Of a stretch of 25,573 nt of DNA, positions 15,658 through 23,756 are shown one piece after another; positions within the stretch are counted from its first letter, which is position 1; each line of letters opens with the position of its first letter. The notes under the pieces were generated by a model. It saw only the letters and a program-made list of their open reading frames with translations, did no database searches and was not told where the DNA came from. The DNA is from UBA1731 sp963626295 (GTDB taxonomy: Bacteria; Verrucomicrobiota; Kiritimatiellia; RFP12; UBA1067): NCBI GenBank assembly GCA_963626295.1, contig CAVFWS010000012.1, positions 1 to 25,573 of the forward strand, given 5' to 3'. Both the position numbers and the translations under genes were made by a program.

Positions 15658-16086
15658 TCACATCTCGGAGCGGTGCTGCATGATGAACTTCATGCGCTCC
15701 TCCGGCGTTCCGCACTTCGCGAGGCCCTCCGCCGCCGGACTCCCCAGCCTCGGCTCCGCCGCCTGTCTGGAGTTCACCACCACCTTCGGGCGCGACGCCT
15801 GCGCCTGCGCGATCTCGGCCTTGTGGTTCTTCACCACGGCCTCCATCATGCGGCGGCAGTTCGCCACGACCTTCTCCGTGGCCTCCGGGTCCTTGAGGTA
15901 CTGCTCCTTCAGCTCCTCTGCGTTGGCCACCACGTCCTTGTTCCTCTCCGCGAACTCGGCGGCCTTGGCCTCCTCCTTCTCGGACTGCATCTCGGCCACC
16001 TTGGCCTTGAGCGCCTCCACTGCGGCGACCACGTCGCCCTCCGGCGCGTCGGGCGCAAGCCCCAGCGCCTCCCTTATCTTGTCCAT
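15658..16086 (-). CDS. Nested scaffold protein from an internal start (Mu Z-like)
   Basis: Inside the protease gene an in-frame ATG at 16086 (M182) is preceded by GGAAAGGA four bases upstream, a better ribosome binding site than most gene starts here. It would yield a 142-residue protein starting MDKIREALGL, with a highly charged helical middle (AKVAEMQSEKEEAKAAEFAE) typical of scaffolds. In Mu the scaffold Z is made from an internal start in gene I. That parallel is known; use of this start here is inferred. Confidence 0.5.
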   Translation of the reverse strand: MDKIREALGLAPDAPEGDVVAAVEALKAKVAEMQSEKEEAKAAEFAERNKDVVANAEELKEQYLKDPEATEKVVANCRRMMEAVVKNHKAEIAQAQASRPKVVVNSRQAAEPRLGSPAAEGLAKCGTPEERMKFIMQHRSEM

Positions 16087-16629
16087 GGATTCCTTTCCGG
16101 CCACGGCTTCGCCGCCGCCATCATCCCCTGCTGCTTCCCTTTCCGGCGGAACCGCCGCCGCCTCGGCCGCCGCGACCGCCCTCATGTTGAGGACCGGCGC
16201 GACGGGAATGTTAGGCCTGTTCGTGAGGGCGACGGACACGAGCCTCGCCGGCCTGCCGTCCTCGCCGAGCGTCCACGCCGGGGACACGAACCTGTATCTC
16301 CGCGCGGACACCGCCTCCGCCCCCCTGTCGGTGAACTCGAAGTCGGCCACGAGCCCCCTGTCCGGATCGAGCCGCAGGGCCTTTATCCACGCCGCCGCCT
16401 CGGACGAGCCGCCGCCTTCGGACGAGTGGTCCATATCCACGAGCACGTCGCCGTCCATCGCGGCGACGAGCCTCCGCGCGGCCTCCTCGTCCACGACCTG
16501 CGTCACGGTGCGCCTCTTCCCGGGGGCGGACGGATTGTCCACCTCCTGCAGGAACGCTCCGAGCGGCGCGATCTGCACCTCCACGACGTCCCCCGCCGAC
16601 ACTTCCTCTGGCAGCTTTAGCCTCTTCAT
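15658..16629 (-). CDS. Mu gpI-type prohead protease fused to scaffold
   Basis: The 323-residue product starts at ATG 16629. Residues 40-150 match the Mu protease I family pattern: a strand and VDMDHSS (His at 67), an AAAWIKALRLDPDRGLVAD segment, SARRYRFVSPAW, and VALTNRPNIPVAPV. The family protease matures the prohead by cutting scaffold and capsid. After a Gly/Ala/Glu linker (about 155-180) the C-terminal 140 residues are charged helices, a scaffold domain that can also be made separately (see the entry at 16086). It lies between portal and capsid genes, the normal place. Length is close to that of Mu gpI. The catalytic residues are not certain from this view. A 120-nt gap precedes the gene and holds only a weak 27-codon frame. 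Confidence 0.85.
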   Translation of the reverse strand: MKRLKLPEEVSAGDVVEVQIAPLGAFLQEVDNPSAPGKRRTVTQVVDEEAARRLVAAMDGDVLVDMDHSSEGGGSSEAAAWIKALRLDPDRGLVADFEFTDRGAEAVSARRYRFVSPAWTLGEDGRPARLVSVALTNRPNIPVAPVLNMRAVAAAEAAAVPPEREAAGDDGGGEAVAGKESMDKIREALGLAPDAPEGDVVAAVEALKAKVAEMQSEKEEAKAAEFAERNKDVVANAEELKEQYLKDPEATEKVVANCRRMMEAVVKNHKAEIAQAQASRPKVVVNSRQAAEPRLGSPAAEGLAKCGTPEERMKFIMQHRSEM

Positions 16630-16749
16630 GTCACCTGAAAGTCTCCCCTACGCTATCACACCGCGAACCCAACCGCCCATTTTCCAAATGCCGGAATCGC
16701 CGTCACCCGGCATCGCCGATGAATCCGCCATCCTGTGGGCATCGTCCGC

Positions 16750-18396
16750 TCATTGCGCCATCACCTCATCGTAGATGCGCTCCGCCTCCTCCTGCGTGAC
16801 CGTGGCGGCTCCCGGCCCTCCTTCACCCGCCCCCTTGATGAACGCCGAGGCCATCACCGAGGCTATCACCTCGGCCATCACGGGATCGTCCGGCACGAGC
16901 GAGTCGAGTTCGGAGAGCAGCCGCCTCGCCGCCTCCGGCCTTTCCCCCTCCGGCATCTGGACGATGGCGTTAATCCTGTCGGCGACATCCCTGAAGTCGG
17001 CCCTGAGCGCAAGCGCAAGACGCTCCGCGTCGGACATCCCCCGCCTCGGCGGAGCCGCGTTTAGCACGACCCTGCCCGTCCCGTCGGGGGACGGCGCGGC
17101 GGCGGCGTTCCCCGCCATGCCGATCTGCGGCATCCCCGCCCCTGCGGCGGCCGCCGGATCGTCCGTCACCTTGTACCCCGTCATGTCGGATATCTCCCCC
17201 GCGTCCATCCTGAGCCCTCCCGCCCTCGCGAGGCCGGTAAGCTCCATCACCTCCTTCGGGGTCGGGGCGATTTCCGTGTCGAACGCGAACTCGGCGAGGT
17301 GCGGACTGCCGGGGAACTCCCTGTCGAGGATACGCGCGCACAGCTGCCTCTGTATGGCGTTCGCGATGAACCGCGAATCCCTCCTGGCTATCGAACGCCA
17401 CGTCTCCTGGTGCGCACTTCCGGCGAGCGTCCCGCTTCCGGCCTCCGAGAGCGACGTCAGAAGCCCCCCTGTGGCCATCAGCACCACAAGCCGCTCCTGG
17501 TGGTCGATGAACGCGCCGAACGGGTCCTGCCCCCGCGCGTCCGTGGCGTAGTTTACGCCCGTCCCGAACGGCACGACGCCGTTCTTCCCGCTGAACGCCG
17601 ACTTCGCCGCCTGGAGGAACTGCGGCACATCCTCCTCTCGGGTGAACTCCGGCATTGTGAGTATCACGGGCGGAATCCCGAAGTCCTGCACGAACACACC
17701 CCAGTCCGATTCCGCGAGGCTGCGCCGGAGGTATATCCTTATCGCCGGCCAGTCTATAGGCATCCTGTTGACCACCGTGACAAGCTCCTCCGCCGGAATG
17801 CGCTCAAGCCCCGGCCCCCCCGAATCCGGCATCATGAAGCTTGACGCGGACGGGTTCCAGAGCCACGCGCACTCCCGCCTGTCGAAGCAGAAGTTCCACG
17901 AATCGAGGCAGTCGAGCGTCTTCACCCTGCCGTCCGCGCCGTGGATGGGCGTGACGTGGGAGAACCCCCGGAACGCCGCGAGCGCAAGGTGCTCCACCGC
18001 CTCCGGGAGGTTGTCGATGTGCGCGATTTCCTCTTCAAGGCACCGCATCTGCTCGTCCGCCAGCGCCCCGTCCACGCGCCCCCCGAACCGGCGGGCGTCC
18101 GCCCGCACCACCTTCCAGCCCAGCTCGGACGCCGCCGCCTGCCGCCGCATCACGCACACGAGCAGCGTCGGGTCCGTCCGCTCGATCTCCGCGTATATGC
18201 GCTGGATCTGCGCGTAGTTCCCGCTGCGCGCATGGTCGAATATCGCCTGCGCCTGCTGCACCGTGAGCCTCGCGATGGGATCCATGGCCTCCGTCCACAG
18301 CCCCGGCGCGCTCTTGCGCCACCTGTGCGTGACCATCCGCACCACGGCCTCCCACGCGGACCTGCCCCGCGCAACCCTGTCAATCGCCTCTCCCAT
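16750..18396 (-). CDS. Portal protein, DUF935 / Mu gp29-like
   Basis: The 548-residue product starts at ATG 18396 with GGGGGAGG four to five bases upstream, overlapping the terminase end by 17 nt. The N-terminal part LTVQQAQAIFDHARSGNYAQ, then AEIERTDPTLLVCVMRRQAA and ASELGWKV, matches the DUF935 pattern (helix, D-P-L, R-x-A-V, W-V). The middle has FVQDFGIPPVILTMP and ATGGLLTSLSEAGSGTLAGS. C-terminal residues after about 430 are Ala/Gly-rich with a low-complexity linker, then helices. Portal proteins form the dodecameric DNA gate at the capsid vertex. The order terminase-portal-protease-capsid agrees with this. No motif seems missing. Confidence 0.9.
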   Translation of the reverse strand: MGEAIDRVARGRSAWEAVVRMVTHRWRKSAPGLWTEAMDPIARLTVQQAQAIFDHARSGNYAQIQRIYAEIERTDPTLLVCVMRRQAAASELGWKVVRADARRFGGRVDGALADEQMRCLEEEIAHIDNLPEAVEHLALAAFRGFSHVTPIHGADGRVKTLDCLDSWNFCFDRRECAWLWNPSASSFMMPDSGGPGLERIPAEELVTVVNRMPIDWPAIRIYLRRSLAESDWGVFVQDFGIPPVILTMPEFTREEDVPQFLQAAKSAFSGKNGVVPFGTGVNYATDARGQDPFGAFIDHQERLVVLMATGGLLTSLSEAGSGTLAGSAHQETWRSIARRDSRFIANAIQRQLCARILDREFPGSPHLAEFAFDTEIAPTPKEVMELTGLARAGGLRMDAGEISDMTGYKVTDDPAAAAGAGMPQIGMAGNAAAAPSPDGTGRVVLNAAPPRRGMSDAERLALALRADFRDVADRINAIVQMPEGERPEAARRLLSELDSLVPDDPVMAEVIASVMASAFIKGAGEGGPGAATVTQEEAERIYDEVMAQ

Positions 18397-19678
18397 GCTG
18401 CCTCCCCCTTTCGAAGCTCGTCGGCATCGCCACGTGGCGATGCATCACCTCCGCCTTTATGGCGTCCTCGAGCGCATATCGCACCGCGTCGATGGCGTGG
18501 TCGTTGCCGTCCGGGTATTCCGTCCGGAAGGTGCCGTTGCCGTACCTCCCGAACTCCCACAGCCGGAACTCGTCCCACGCCCCCGGCGCGCGGCGCGAGT
18601 CGATCACGATCCGCAGCCTCGACCGGAGGAAGCGGATGCCGTCCTCCCGCCACCCCTTCGGCGACTTCCAGCACGGCCTGACCTTCGCTCCCCGGTAGTT
18701 GAGCTCGCCTATCACGCGCCCCTCCGCCGAGTCCGCCACTATCACCTCGCCCAACAAACCCCGCCGCTCGATCTCCTCGAATATCTGGTCGGTGAACTGC
18801 CCGTATTTGCGCCACTCGCCGTACACGTACAGCGTCTTCGCCGCCGCGTCGTACGCGCACTCCACGAGCACCGTGGGGTCGTTCGTGAAGCCGAAGTCCA
18901 TCCCCCACCTCGCCATCCCCCTCTCGCGGAAGCGGGCGACCATCGCGTCCGTCACCTCGCCCTGCCCGACGTTCGTGAATATCTCCCCGCCCGCCCCGAC
19001 GGGCTCGCCGAGGAGCTCCCACCTGTACCGCCTCTCGTCCGTCCTCCGCAGCTCCTCCGCGTCCCGGAGGAACGTCTCGCCGAGCCATTCGGGATGGTAT
19101 GCGGCGACGTCGAGGTACGTCGAGTGGTGGACGACCCTCCCCGGACTCGACTTCTGCGACTCGGCGTTGACCCACGCCGCCGTGGATTCGGGCGGGTTGA
19201 ACGTGTATATGCTCTGGCCTATGGGACCGCCGCGCAGGACGGACTTGCGGAGCGACGACAGCTCCCCCATCCCGCCGAACTCGTCAAGCTCCTCCAGCCA
19301 CAGGCATCCGAAGTACCCGTGGGGCGGCGTCTCGGACTTCCGCTTGCGCGGATCGTCGAGGCCGTGGAATATGATCGACCTCCGCCCGTCGAACGTCATG
19401 TCCATTGGGCTGGTGCGGAAGCGCCACCTCTTGAGGATGCCCTGCGACGGGTCGAGCGCGTCGATGCGCTCTATGGCCTTGCAGATCTGCGGATACACCG
19501 ACGACTTCAGGTCCTCCCCGTGCTTGCGCAGCACCATGGCGCTCATGTTCCTGTTCGCCATCACCGAGGCGGCGACGAGGTACGAGGCGAGCGTCGACTT
19601 TATCGACCCCCGCCCGCCCTTCAGCCACAGCTCCCGCGCCCGGCCGGAGACAAAGTCGTTCCACGGCCCGTACTGCAC
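18380..19678 (-). CDS. Terminase large subunit (PBSX-type)
   Basis: The product carries the ATPase Walker A LKGGRGSIKS at residues 19-28 from the start chosen here, and Walker B/catalytic Glu CLWLEELDEFGG. A coupling motif region FNPPESTAAWV follows. Nuclease residues appear in WGMDFGFTNDPT, EVIVADSAEGRVIGEL and HAIDAVRYALED. It packages DNA by ATP-driven translocation and cuts it. The start is uncertain. GTG 19678 is the first conventional start after the metK stop but truncates a likely conserved LLVP segment. ATG 19771 overlaps metK by 50 nt and lacks a ribosome binding site. A good GGAGGG site sits right after the metK stop with no standard start at normal spacing. The gene overlaps the portal gene by 17 nt. 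Confidence 0.9.
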   Translation of the reverse strand: MQYGPWNDFVSGRARELWLKGGRGSIKSTLASYLVAASVMANRNMSAMVLRKHGEDLKSSVYPQICKAIERIDALDPSQGILKRWRFRTSPMDMTFDGRRSIIFHGLDDPRKRKSETPPHGYFGCLWLEELDEFGGMGELSSLRKSVLRGGPIGQSIYTFNPPESTAAWVNAESQKSSPGRVVHHSTYLDVAAYHPEWLGETFLRDAEELRRTDERRYRWELLGEPVGAGGEIFTNVGQGEVTDAMVARFRERGMARWGMDFGFTNDPTVLVECAYDAAAKTLYVYGEWRKYGQFTDQIFEEIERRGLLGEVIVADSAEGRVIGELNYRGAKVRPCWKSPKGWREDGIRFLRSRLRIVIDSRRAPGAWDEFRLWEFGRYGNGTFRTEYPDGNDHAIDAVRYALEDAIKAEVMHRHVAMPTSFERGRQHGRGD

Positions 19679-19721
19679 GGGGACGAGCAGGCTCTCTATC
19701 CCAGCCGCCGTACAGCCCTCC

Positions 19722-20804
19722 CTACGCGCCCCTGCGCGCCGCCAGGCCGTCCACGCCCTCCACCAGCCCATCCCTGCAGAGGGAGGCGTACACGGGGCCG
19801 TCAAGCCCCAGTTCCGCGATCACCTCGCGGACGGGGCGTGCCTCCGTCTCCGCCGCGACACGTTCCATGTGGCCATCAAGGTATTCCAGGTGTATGTCCC
19901 GCCGCCCTATGCAGCAGGATATCGCCACATGCACCTCGTCGAGGCCGAATCCCCCGTGCGAAGCAAGGAATTCCACCGCCTTGCGCCGCGCATAGGCGTT
20001 AAGCGCCACGTCGGCCTTGGTCGGATCCTTGCCCCACGGGCATCCGCCGCCTATGCGGCAGTTGCCGCCGTACAGGTCGGCCGCAAGCTTCCTCCCCGTC
20101 GTGCCGCAATCCCCCTGCGACGCATGGCGCACGTACTCGCCCGTCCCGTTGACGGTGATATCAGGCGTTCCATCCGCCCTCTCCGAAATGAACCGCTCCA
20201 CGATGCGCCTCACCTCCGCAACGGCAGCGCCGTCCAGAAGCGGGATCGCGACCACGACGCTGGCCACGCGCCCGAACACATCGACGGACACCTGCGACTT
20301 TATGTCGAGCCCCGCATCCAGCCGCCCGTCCAGGGCCATGCCACGGAGTTCCGCGCACAGGCCGCGCGCGATATGGATGTCGAGGGGCATTCCACCCGTC
20401 TCCGGACTGCGCAAGGCCATGCCCCAGAATATCCCCTGGTCGCCCCACCCGTCCGAATCCACGCCCCTGGCGATGTCGGGCGACTGCCGCCCTATGTGTG
20501 CCACGACATCCACCCTGTCCGCGTCAAGCGTCGCCCCGGCCGGCCATCTGGAGGCATATGCCGCCGTATAGCCTATCTCGCGAATGGCGGAACGCACCAT
20601 GTCCGCGACCTCGTCCTCGCGGAATCCCGCCGCCGACGTCACCTCGCCGCCAAGGGTCACGTGGCTATCCTTGATCTGGCACTCCATGGCGAACCTCGCC
20701 GCCGGATCCCGCTCCAGATACCTGTCAAGAAGGTAGCTTGCCACATAGTCCGCAACCTTGTCAGGGTGTCCGAGGGACACACACTCGCTCGTTCTCCTCA
20801 TCAT
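19722..20804 (-). CDS. metK: S-adenosylmethionine synthetase (MAT), divergent phage form
   Basis: The 360-residue product starts at ATG 20804 with AAGGA eight bases upstream. It makes SAM from methionine and ATP. All family blocks are visible: GHPDKVAD at 12-19, LGGEVTS at 51-57, GRQSPDI at 105-111, GDQGIFWG at 121-128, DIKSQV at 167-172, GDCGTTGRK at 231-239, GGGCPWGKDPTK at 252-263 and AYARRKA at 270-276. The enzyme is some 20-40 residues shorter than host MetK (about 384 in E. coli) and differs from it widely between blocks. It lies between a SAM-dependent methyltransferase gene and the terminase, so its likely job is to feed phage DNA methylation. A 6-bp stem hairpin precedes the ribosome binding site. 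Confidence 0.93.
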   Translation of the reverse strand: MMRRTSECVSLGHPDKVADYVASYLLDRYLERDPAARFAMECQIKDSHVTLGGEVTSAAGFREDEVADMVRSAIREIGYTAAYASRWPAGATLDADRVDVVAHIGRQSPDIARGVDSDGWGDQGIFWGMALRSPETGGMPLDIHIARGLCAELRGMALDGRLDAGLDIKSQVSVDVFGRVASVVVAIPLLDGAAVAEVRRIVERFISERADGTPDITVNGTGEYVRHASQGDCGTTGRKLAADLYGGNCRIGGGCPWGKDPTKADVALNAYARRKAVEFLASHGGFGLDEVHVAISCCIGRRDIHLEYLDGHMERVAAETEARPVREVIAELGLDGPVYASLCRDGLVEGVDGLAARRGA

Positions 20805-20826
20805 GTCTCCATTCCTTTCGTTTAAT

Positions 20827-20844
20827 TTCGCGTCCGCCCGCGAA
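20827..20844 (-). other. Hairpin just before the metK ribosome binding site
   Basis: On the minus strand TTCGCG and CGCGAA form a 6-bp stem with a 6-nt loop, in the 56-nt gap between the methyltransferase stop and the metK start. No T-run follows, so it is not a normal terminator. It may be an RNA-processing or regulatory structure, or chance. Confidence 0.4.
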
Positions 20845-20860
20845 TGGGGCGGCGCATCCA

Positions 20861-22186
20861 TCAGATCCGTTCGGCCCTCTTCCCGCTTTCCTTCTCCCAC
20901 CGCTCCACTATGACCGTGGCATACTTCTCGTCAAGCTCCATCGCCCGGCATCTCCGCCCGGCCGCCTCCGCCGCCATCAGGGTGGAGCCGCTTCCGCAGA
21001 ACGGGTCGAGAACCAAGTCCCCGTATGACGACGAATTCTCCATCAGGTACCTGACCAGCGGCACCGGCTTCATCGTCGGGTGCACATCGTTCCGAGAAGG
21101 CTTCGGGAAGCGTAGCACCGTGCCTCTCGCCTCCTCGACTTTCGCCTTGGGGTCGATGCGGTACACCTTGCCCCCCATCTTCAGTTCGATCCACCCGTCC
21201 GCCCTCCGCATCAGCTCGTTGGGCATGAGATCCGCAACCGTAGTCTGCGACCTGTCCTGATTCCACGTGTGTGCCGCCCCGCCTTTCCATCCGTAGAACA
21301 CCGGCTCATGGTTCCACTGGTAGTCCTGCCGCCCCAGCACCAGCGAATCCTTGGCCCATATGAGCTGCTGCCGGACTTCCAGCCCCGCCGCCGAAAGCGC
21401 CCGCTCAAACGCCGCCTGGGTGCGGGAGGCGTGGAACACATAGAACGCCGCCCCCGGCCTCATCGCCGCCTCCGAAACGCGGAACGCCGCCGAAAGGAAA
21501 GCCTCGAACCTCTCTGGGGCCATCGCGTCGTTCGCGATTCGCATCCTGTCGTCCGTGCCGCCCTCGTAGGCCACATTGTACGGCGGATCGGTCAGCAGGA
21601 TGTCAGACCGCTCCCCCTGCATCAGCCGCGCCATGTCATCCCCGGACGTGGCGTCCCCGCACATCAGCCTATGCTCCCCAAGCGCCCATACCTCGCCTCT
21701 CCTGACGCGCACGTCCACGTCTGGACGACCATCGCCCCCCTCGGCGTAGTCGTACGCCTCCTCTTCCTCCTCGATGCCGAGAGCCGACACCGTCTTCGCG
21801 TCGAACCCGAAATCGCAGAAGTCGAACCCATCGAGCTTCGCCATCTCTTCGGCCAGCATCCCCATGTCCCATTCCGCACATTCGGCGGTCTTGTTGTCGA
21901 TTATGCGCAGGGCCGCCGTCTCCTCCGGCGACAGGTCGGTGGCATATATGACCGGCACGCGCTCCATGCCGAGGGAAATGGCCGCAAGCCGCCTCGTATG
22001 CCCCTCGATCACAACCCCGTCCCCGTCCACAAGAATGGGATTGCGGAATCCGAACCTCCTTATGCTGGCCGCGACCTTCGGCACGGCCTTCTCGTTCCGC
22101 CTCGGATTGCGTCCATATGGCCTTATGTCGCCCACGGCGACGTTCACGACCTCCATTTCCTTCAGGTACTCCCTGATGTCCCTCAT
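20861..22186 (-). CDS. ParB-like domain fused to DNA adenine/cytosine-N methyltransferase
   Basis: The 441-residue product starts at ATG 22186, overlapping the small terminase stop as ATGA. Residues 10-105 are a ParB/Srx-like domain with IRPYGRNPRR, EGHTRR at 61-66 and DNKTAE at 97-102. An acidic linker (138-152) joins it to a class-beta amino-methyltransferase: catalytic DPPY at 200-203, HPTMKPV at 369-375 and the SAM-binding DPFCGSG at 394-400. The order catalytic motif before SAM motif defines the beta group, which methylates adenine N6 or cytosine N4. No matching restriction endonuclease is present, so it likely modifies phage DNA to escape host restriction or to mark it. ParB-methyltransferase fusions are known in phages. 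The target site is not predictable. Confidence 0.92.
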   Translation of the reverse strand: MRDIREYLKEMEVVNVAVGDIRPYGRNPRRNEKAVPKVAASIRRFGFRNPILVDGDGVVIEGHTRRLAAISLGMERVPVIYATDLSPEETAALRIIDNKTAECAEWDMGMLAEEMAKLDGFDFCDFGFDAKTVSALGIEEEEEAYDYAEGGDGRPDVDVRVRRGEVWALGEHRLMCGDATSGDDMARLMQGERSDILLTDPPYNVAYEGGTDDRMRIANDAMAPERFEAFLSAAFRVSEAAMRPGAAFYVFHASRTQAAFERALSAAGLEVRQQLIWAKDSLVLGRQDYQWNHEPVFYGWKGGAAHTWNQDRSQTTVADLMPNELMRRADGWIELKMGGKVYRIDPKAKVEEARGTVLRFPKPSRNDVHPTMKPVPLVRYLMENSSSYGDLVLDPFCGSGSTLMAAEAAGRRCRAMELDEKYATVIVERWEKESGKRAERI

Positions 22187-22674
22187 CTCCTGTCCTCCTC
22201 GATTGCGTCCTCACTCCCCGTCACGTCGATCGCGTCGGCCGGCGCGGGGTTGCCGTCCGCCTCCGCGCGCGTCACCGGGATGAGCCCCAGCACCAGCGGC
22301 GGCCTGTCGACGGCCTCGGCCTCCACGGACAGGTCGTGTCTCTCTATCCATCCCCGTCCGCGCCCCTTGCACTTCAGGATGAAGCACACCGCCCACGGCT
22401 CCCCCGCCTGCGCCGCCTTGACAAGAGCGGATTCGGCGATGTCCAGGACCGTCTCCTCTATGTTCCTCGCCGCCTCGCGGAGTCTCGCAGACCTCGCGAT
22501 CCGCTTGGATATGGCCGACACCGAAAGGCCGAGCTGCTTCGCGACGCGCGACCTGAATCCCCCCGCCGCCTCAAGCATCCGCGCCATCTCATCGTCGTTC
22601 ACGCGCCTCCTGCCGCCCTCGACGAGCGGCCTCGCGTCGCGCTGGGACGGCTCGGGGTGCGCCGGACCGCTCAT
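22183..22674 (-). CDS. Probable terminase small subunit (HTH protein)
   Basis: The 163-residue product overlaps the cytosine methyltransferase stop as ATGA and the next gene likewise. Residues 40-62 form a helix-turn-helix (FRSRVAKQLGLSVSAISKRI) and residues 75-108 read ETVLDIAESALVKAAQAGEP then WAVCFILKCKGRGRGW. The pattern of an HTH followed by an amphipathic helix and a GEPWA...K-KG--RGW motif is one I associate with DNA-packaging small subunits that precede large terminases. Here the large terminase is three genes downstream. The C-terminus is acidic (TGSEDAIEEDRR). A transcription regulator is the alternative. Confidence 0.6.
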   Translation of the reverse strand: MSGPAHPEPSQRDARPLVEGGRRRVNDDEMARMLEAAGGFRSRVAKQLGLSVSAISKRIARSARLREAARNIEETVLDIAESALVKAAQAGEPWAVCFILKCKGRGRGWIERHDLSVEAEAVDRPPLVLGLIPVTRAEADGNPAPADAIDVTGSEDAIEEDRR

Positions 22675-23756
22675 GCGCCCCCTCCGTCCCTACGACCGGA
22701 CGCAGGGCCGAGCCACTGCCGCCATATCTCGTCCGCGATGTGCGCGGTCATCGAGGGCGGCACGGACATGCCCACCATGTACTTGCACATCCTCCTGCCC
22801 CTCTTGGCATCGCCCCTTCCGGGGTCGAAGTCGTAATCCTCGGGGAACGTCCCCATCGCCCTGTAATCCTCCAATGAGCAGTATGCCCTGTCCGGCATCC
22901 TGACCATCTCACCGCCCGCAGTCACGGTGTTCGGGACGTCCGAACCCCATATGAGCGGCGTAGTGAACCCGATGTTCCTGCCGCGTTCCCGCTTGGCCAC
23001 GTCCGCAAGCGTCCTGTCGCCGACCCTGGCCTTGTCCAGCAGCCGCCTCGTGGACGCGACGTCGCCGACATCCCCTGCCACCGGCACGCCCTCGGCGGAC
23101 CTTATCTCCGCGAACGTCACGGGGGGGCATCCGAAATCAAGCCTTATCTTCGGAAATCCACACCTGTTCGCCACGAAGAACACCCTTTCGCGCCTCTGCG
23201 GCACCTCCATCTTCGCCGCATTGAGACAAAACAGCTGGACCTCGTACCCCAGTTCCCTGAACCTGTCGGCGATTTCCCTCACATAGCCCTTCGCGTTGCC
23301 GCATATGAGCCCCTTCACGTTCTCGGCGACGCACACCTTCGGACGGAGCTTGTCCACCGTGTCGAGATAGGTGAAGAACAGGTCGTCGAGCCTCTGTCTC
23401 GCCTGCCCCTCCCTGAACACCTTCTCGCGCCCCCATCCTTCCTCTCGCGCCCCGGCCATCGAGAACGTGGAGCATGGCGGCGAACCGTCGAGTATGTCGA
23501 GGCGCATCAGGTCGTCCGGCACGGACTGGAGCGCATTGAAGTCCCTCAGATCCATCAGGTAGTTGTGCCTCGGATGGAGGTTGGCGCGATATATCCGGTT
23601 TATCTTCGGGTCTATCTCCACGCATCCGAGAACGTCGTACCCGGCCCTCTTGTAGCCCATCGACGACCCGCCCCCGCACGCGAACGTCGAGAACACCGTC
23701 CCCCTACTCGGCGCCTGAAGGTCTGAAAGCCTCCATCTCCACGGAAACGAAGCCAT
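22671..23756 (-). CDS. DNA cytosine-5 methyltransferase
   Basis: The start at ATG 23756 overlaps the previous stop (TGATG), giving 361 residues beginning MASFPWRWRLSDLQ. C5 motifs in order: SAM-binding STFACGGGSS at 23-32, acidic EIDP at 47-50, DILDGSPPCSTFS at 87-99 with catalytic C95, AENVKG at 144-149, QRRERVFFV at 187-195, and the target-recognition region followed by VPNTVTAGG and, near the end, a YMVGMSVPPSM segment like motif X. All expected motifs are present, so it should be active. The family transfers a methyl from SAM to cytosine C5. PPCS instead of PPCQ is common in phage members. There is no restriction partner in the window. Target sequence is unknown. Confidence 0.95.
   Translation of the reverse strand: MASFPWRWRLSDLQAPSRGTVFSTFACGGGSSMGYKRAGYDVLGCVEIDPKINRIYRANLHPRHNYLMDLRDFNALQSVPDDLMRLDILDGSPPCSTFSMAGAREEGWGREKVFREGQARQRLDDLFFTYLDTVDKLRPKVCVAENVKGLICGNAKGYVREIADRFRELGYEVQLFCLNAAKMEVPQRRERVFFVANRCGFPKIRLDFGCPPVTFAEIRSAEGVPVAGDVGDVASTRRLLDKARVGDRTLADVAKRERGRNIGFTTPLIWGSDVPNTVTAGGEMVRMPDRAYCSLEDYRAMGTFPEDYDFDPGRGDAKRGRRMCKYMVGMSVPPSMTAHIADEIWRQWLGPASGRRDGGGA

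Noticed and set aside
16648..16731. 27-codon frame on the minus strand between portal and protease genes
   Set aside because: It fits the gap but has no clear ribosome binding site and no recognisable content; too short to support.
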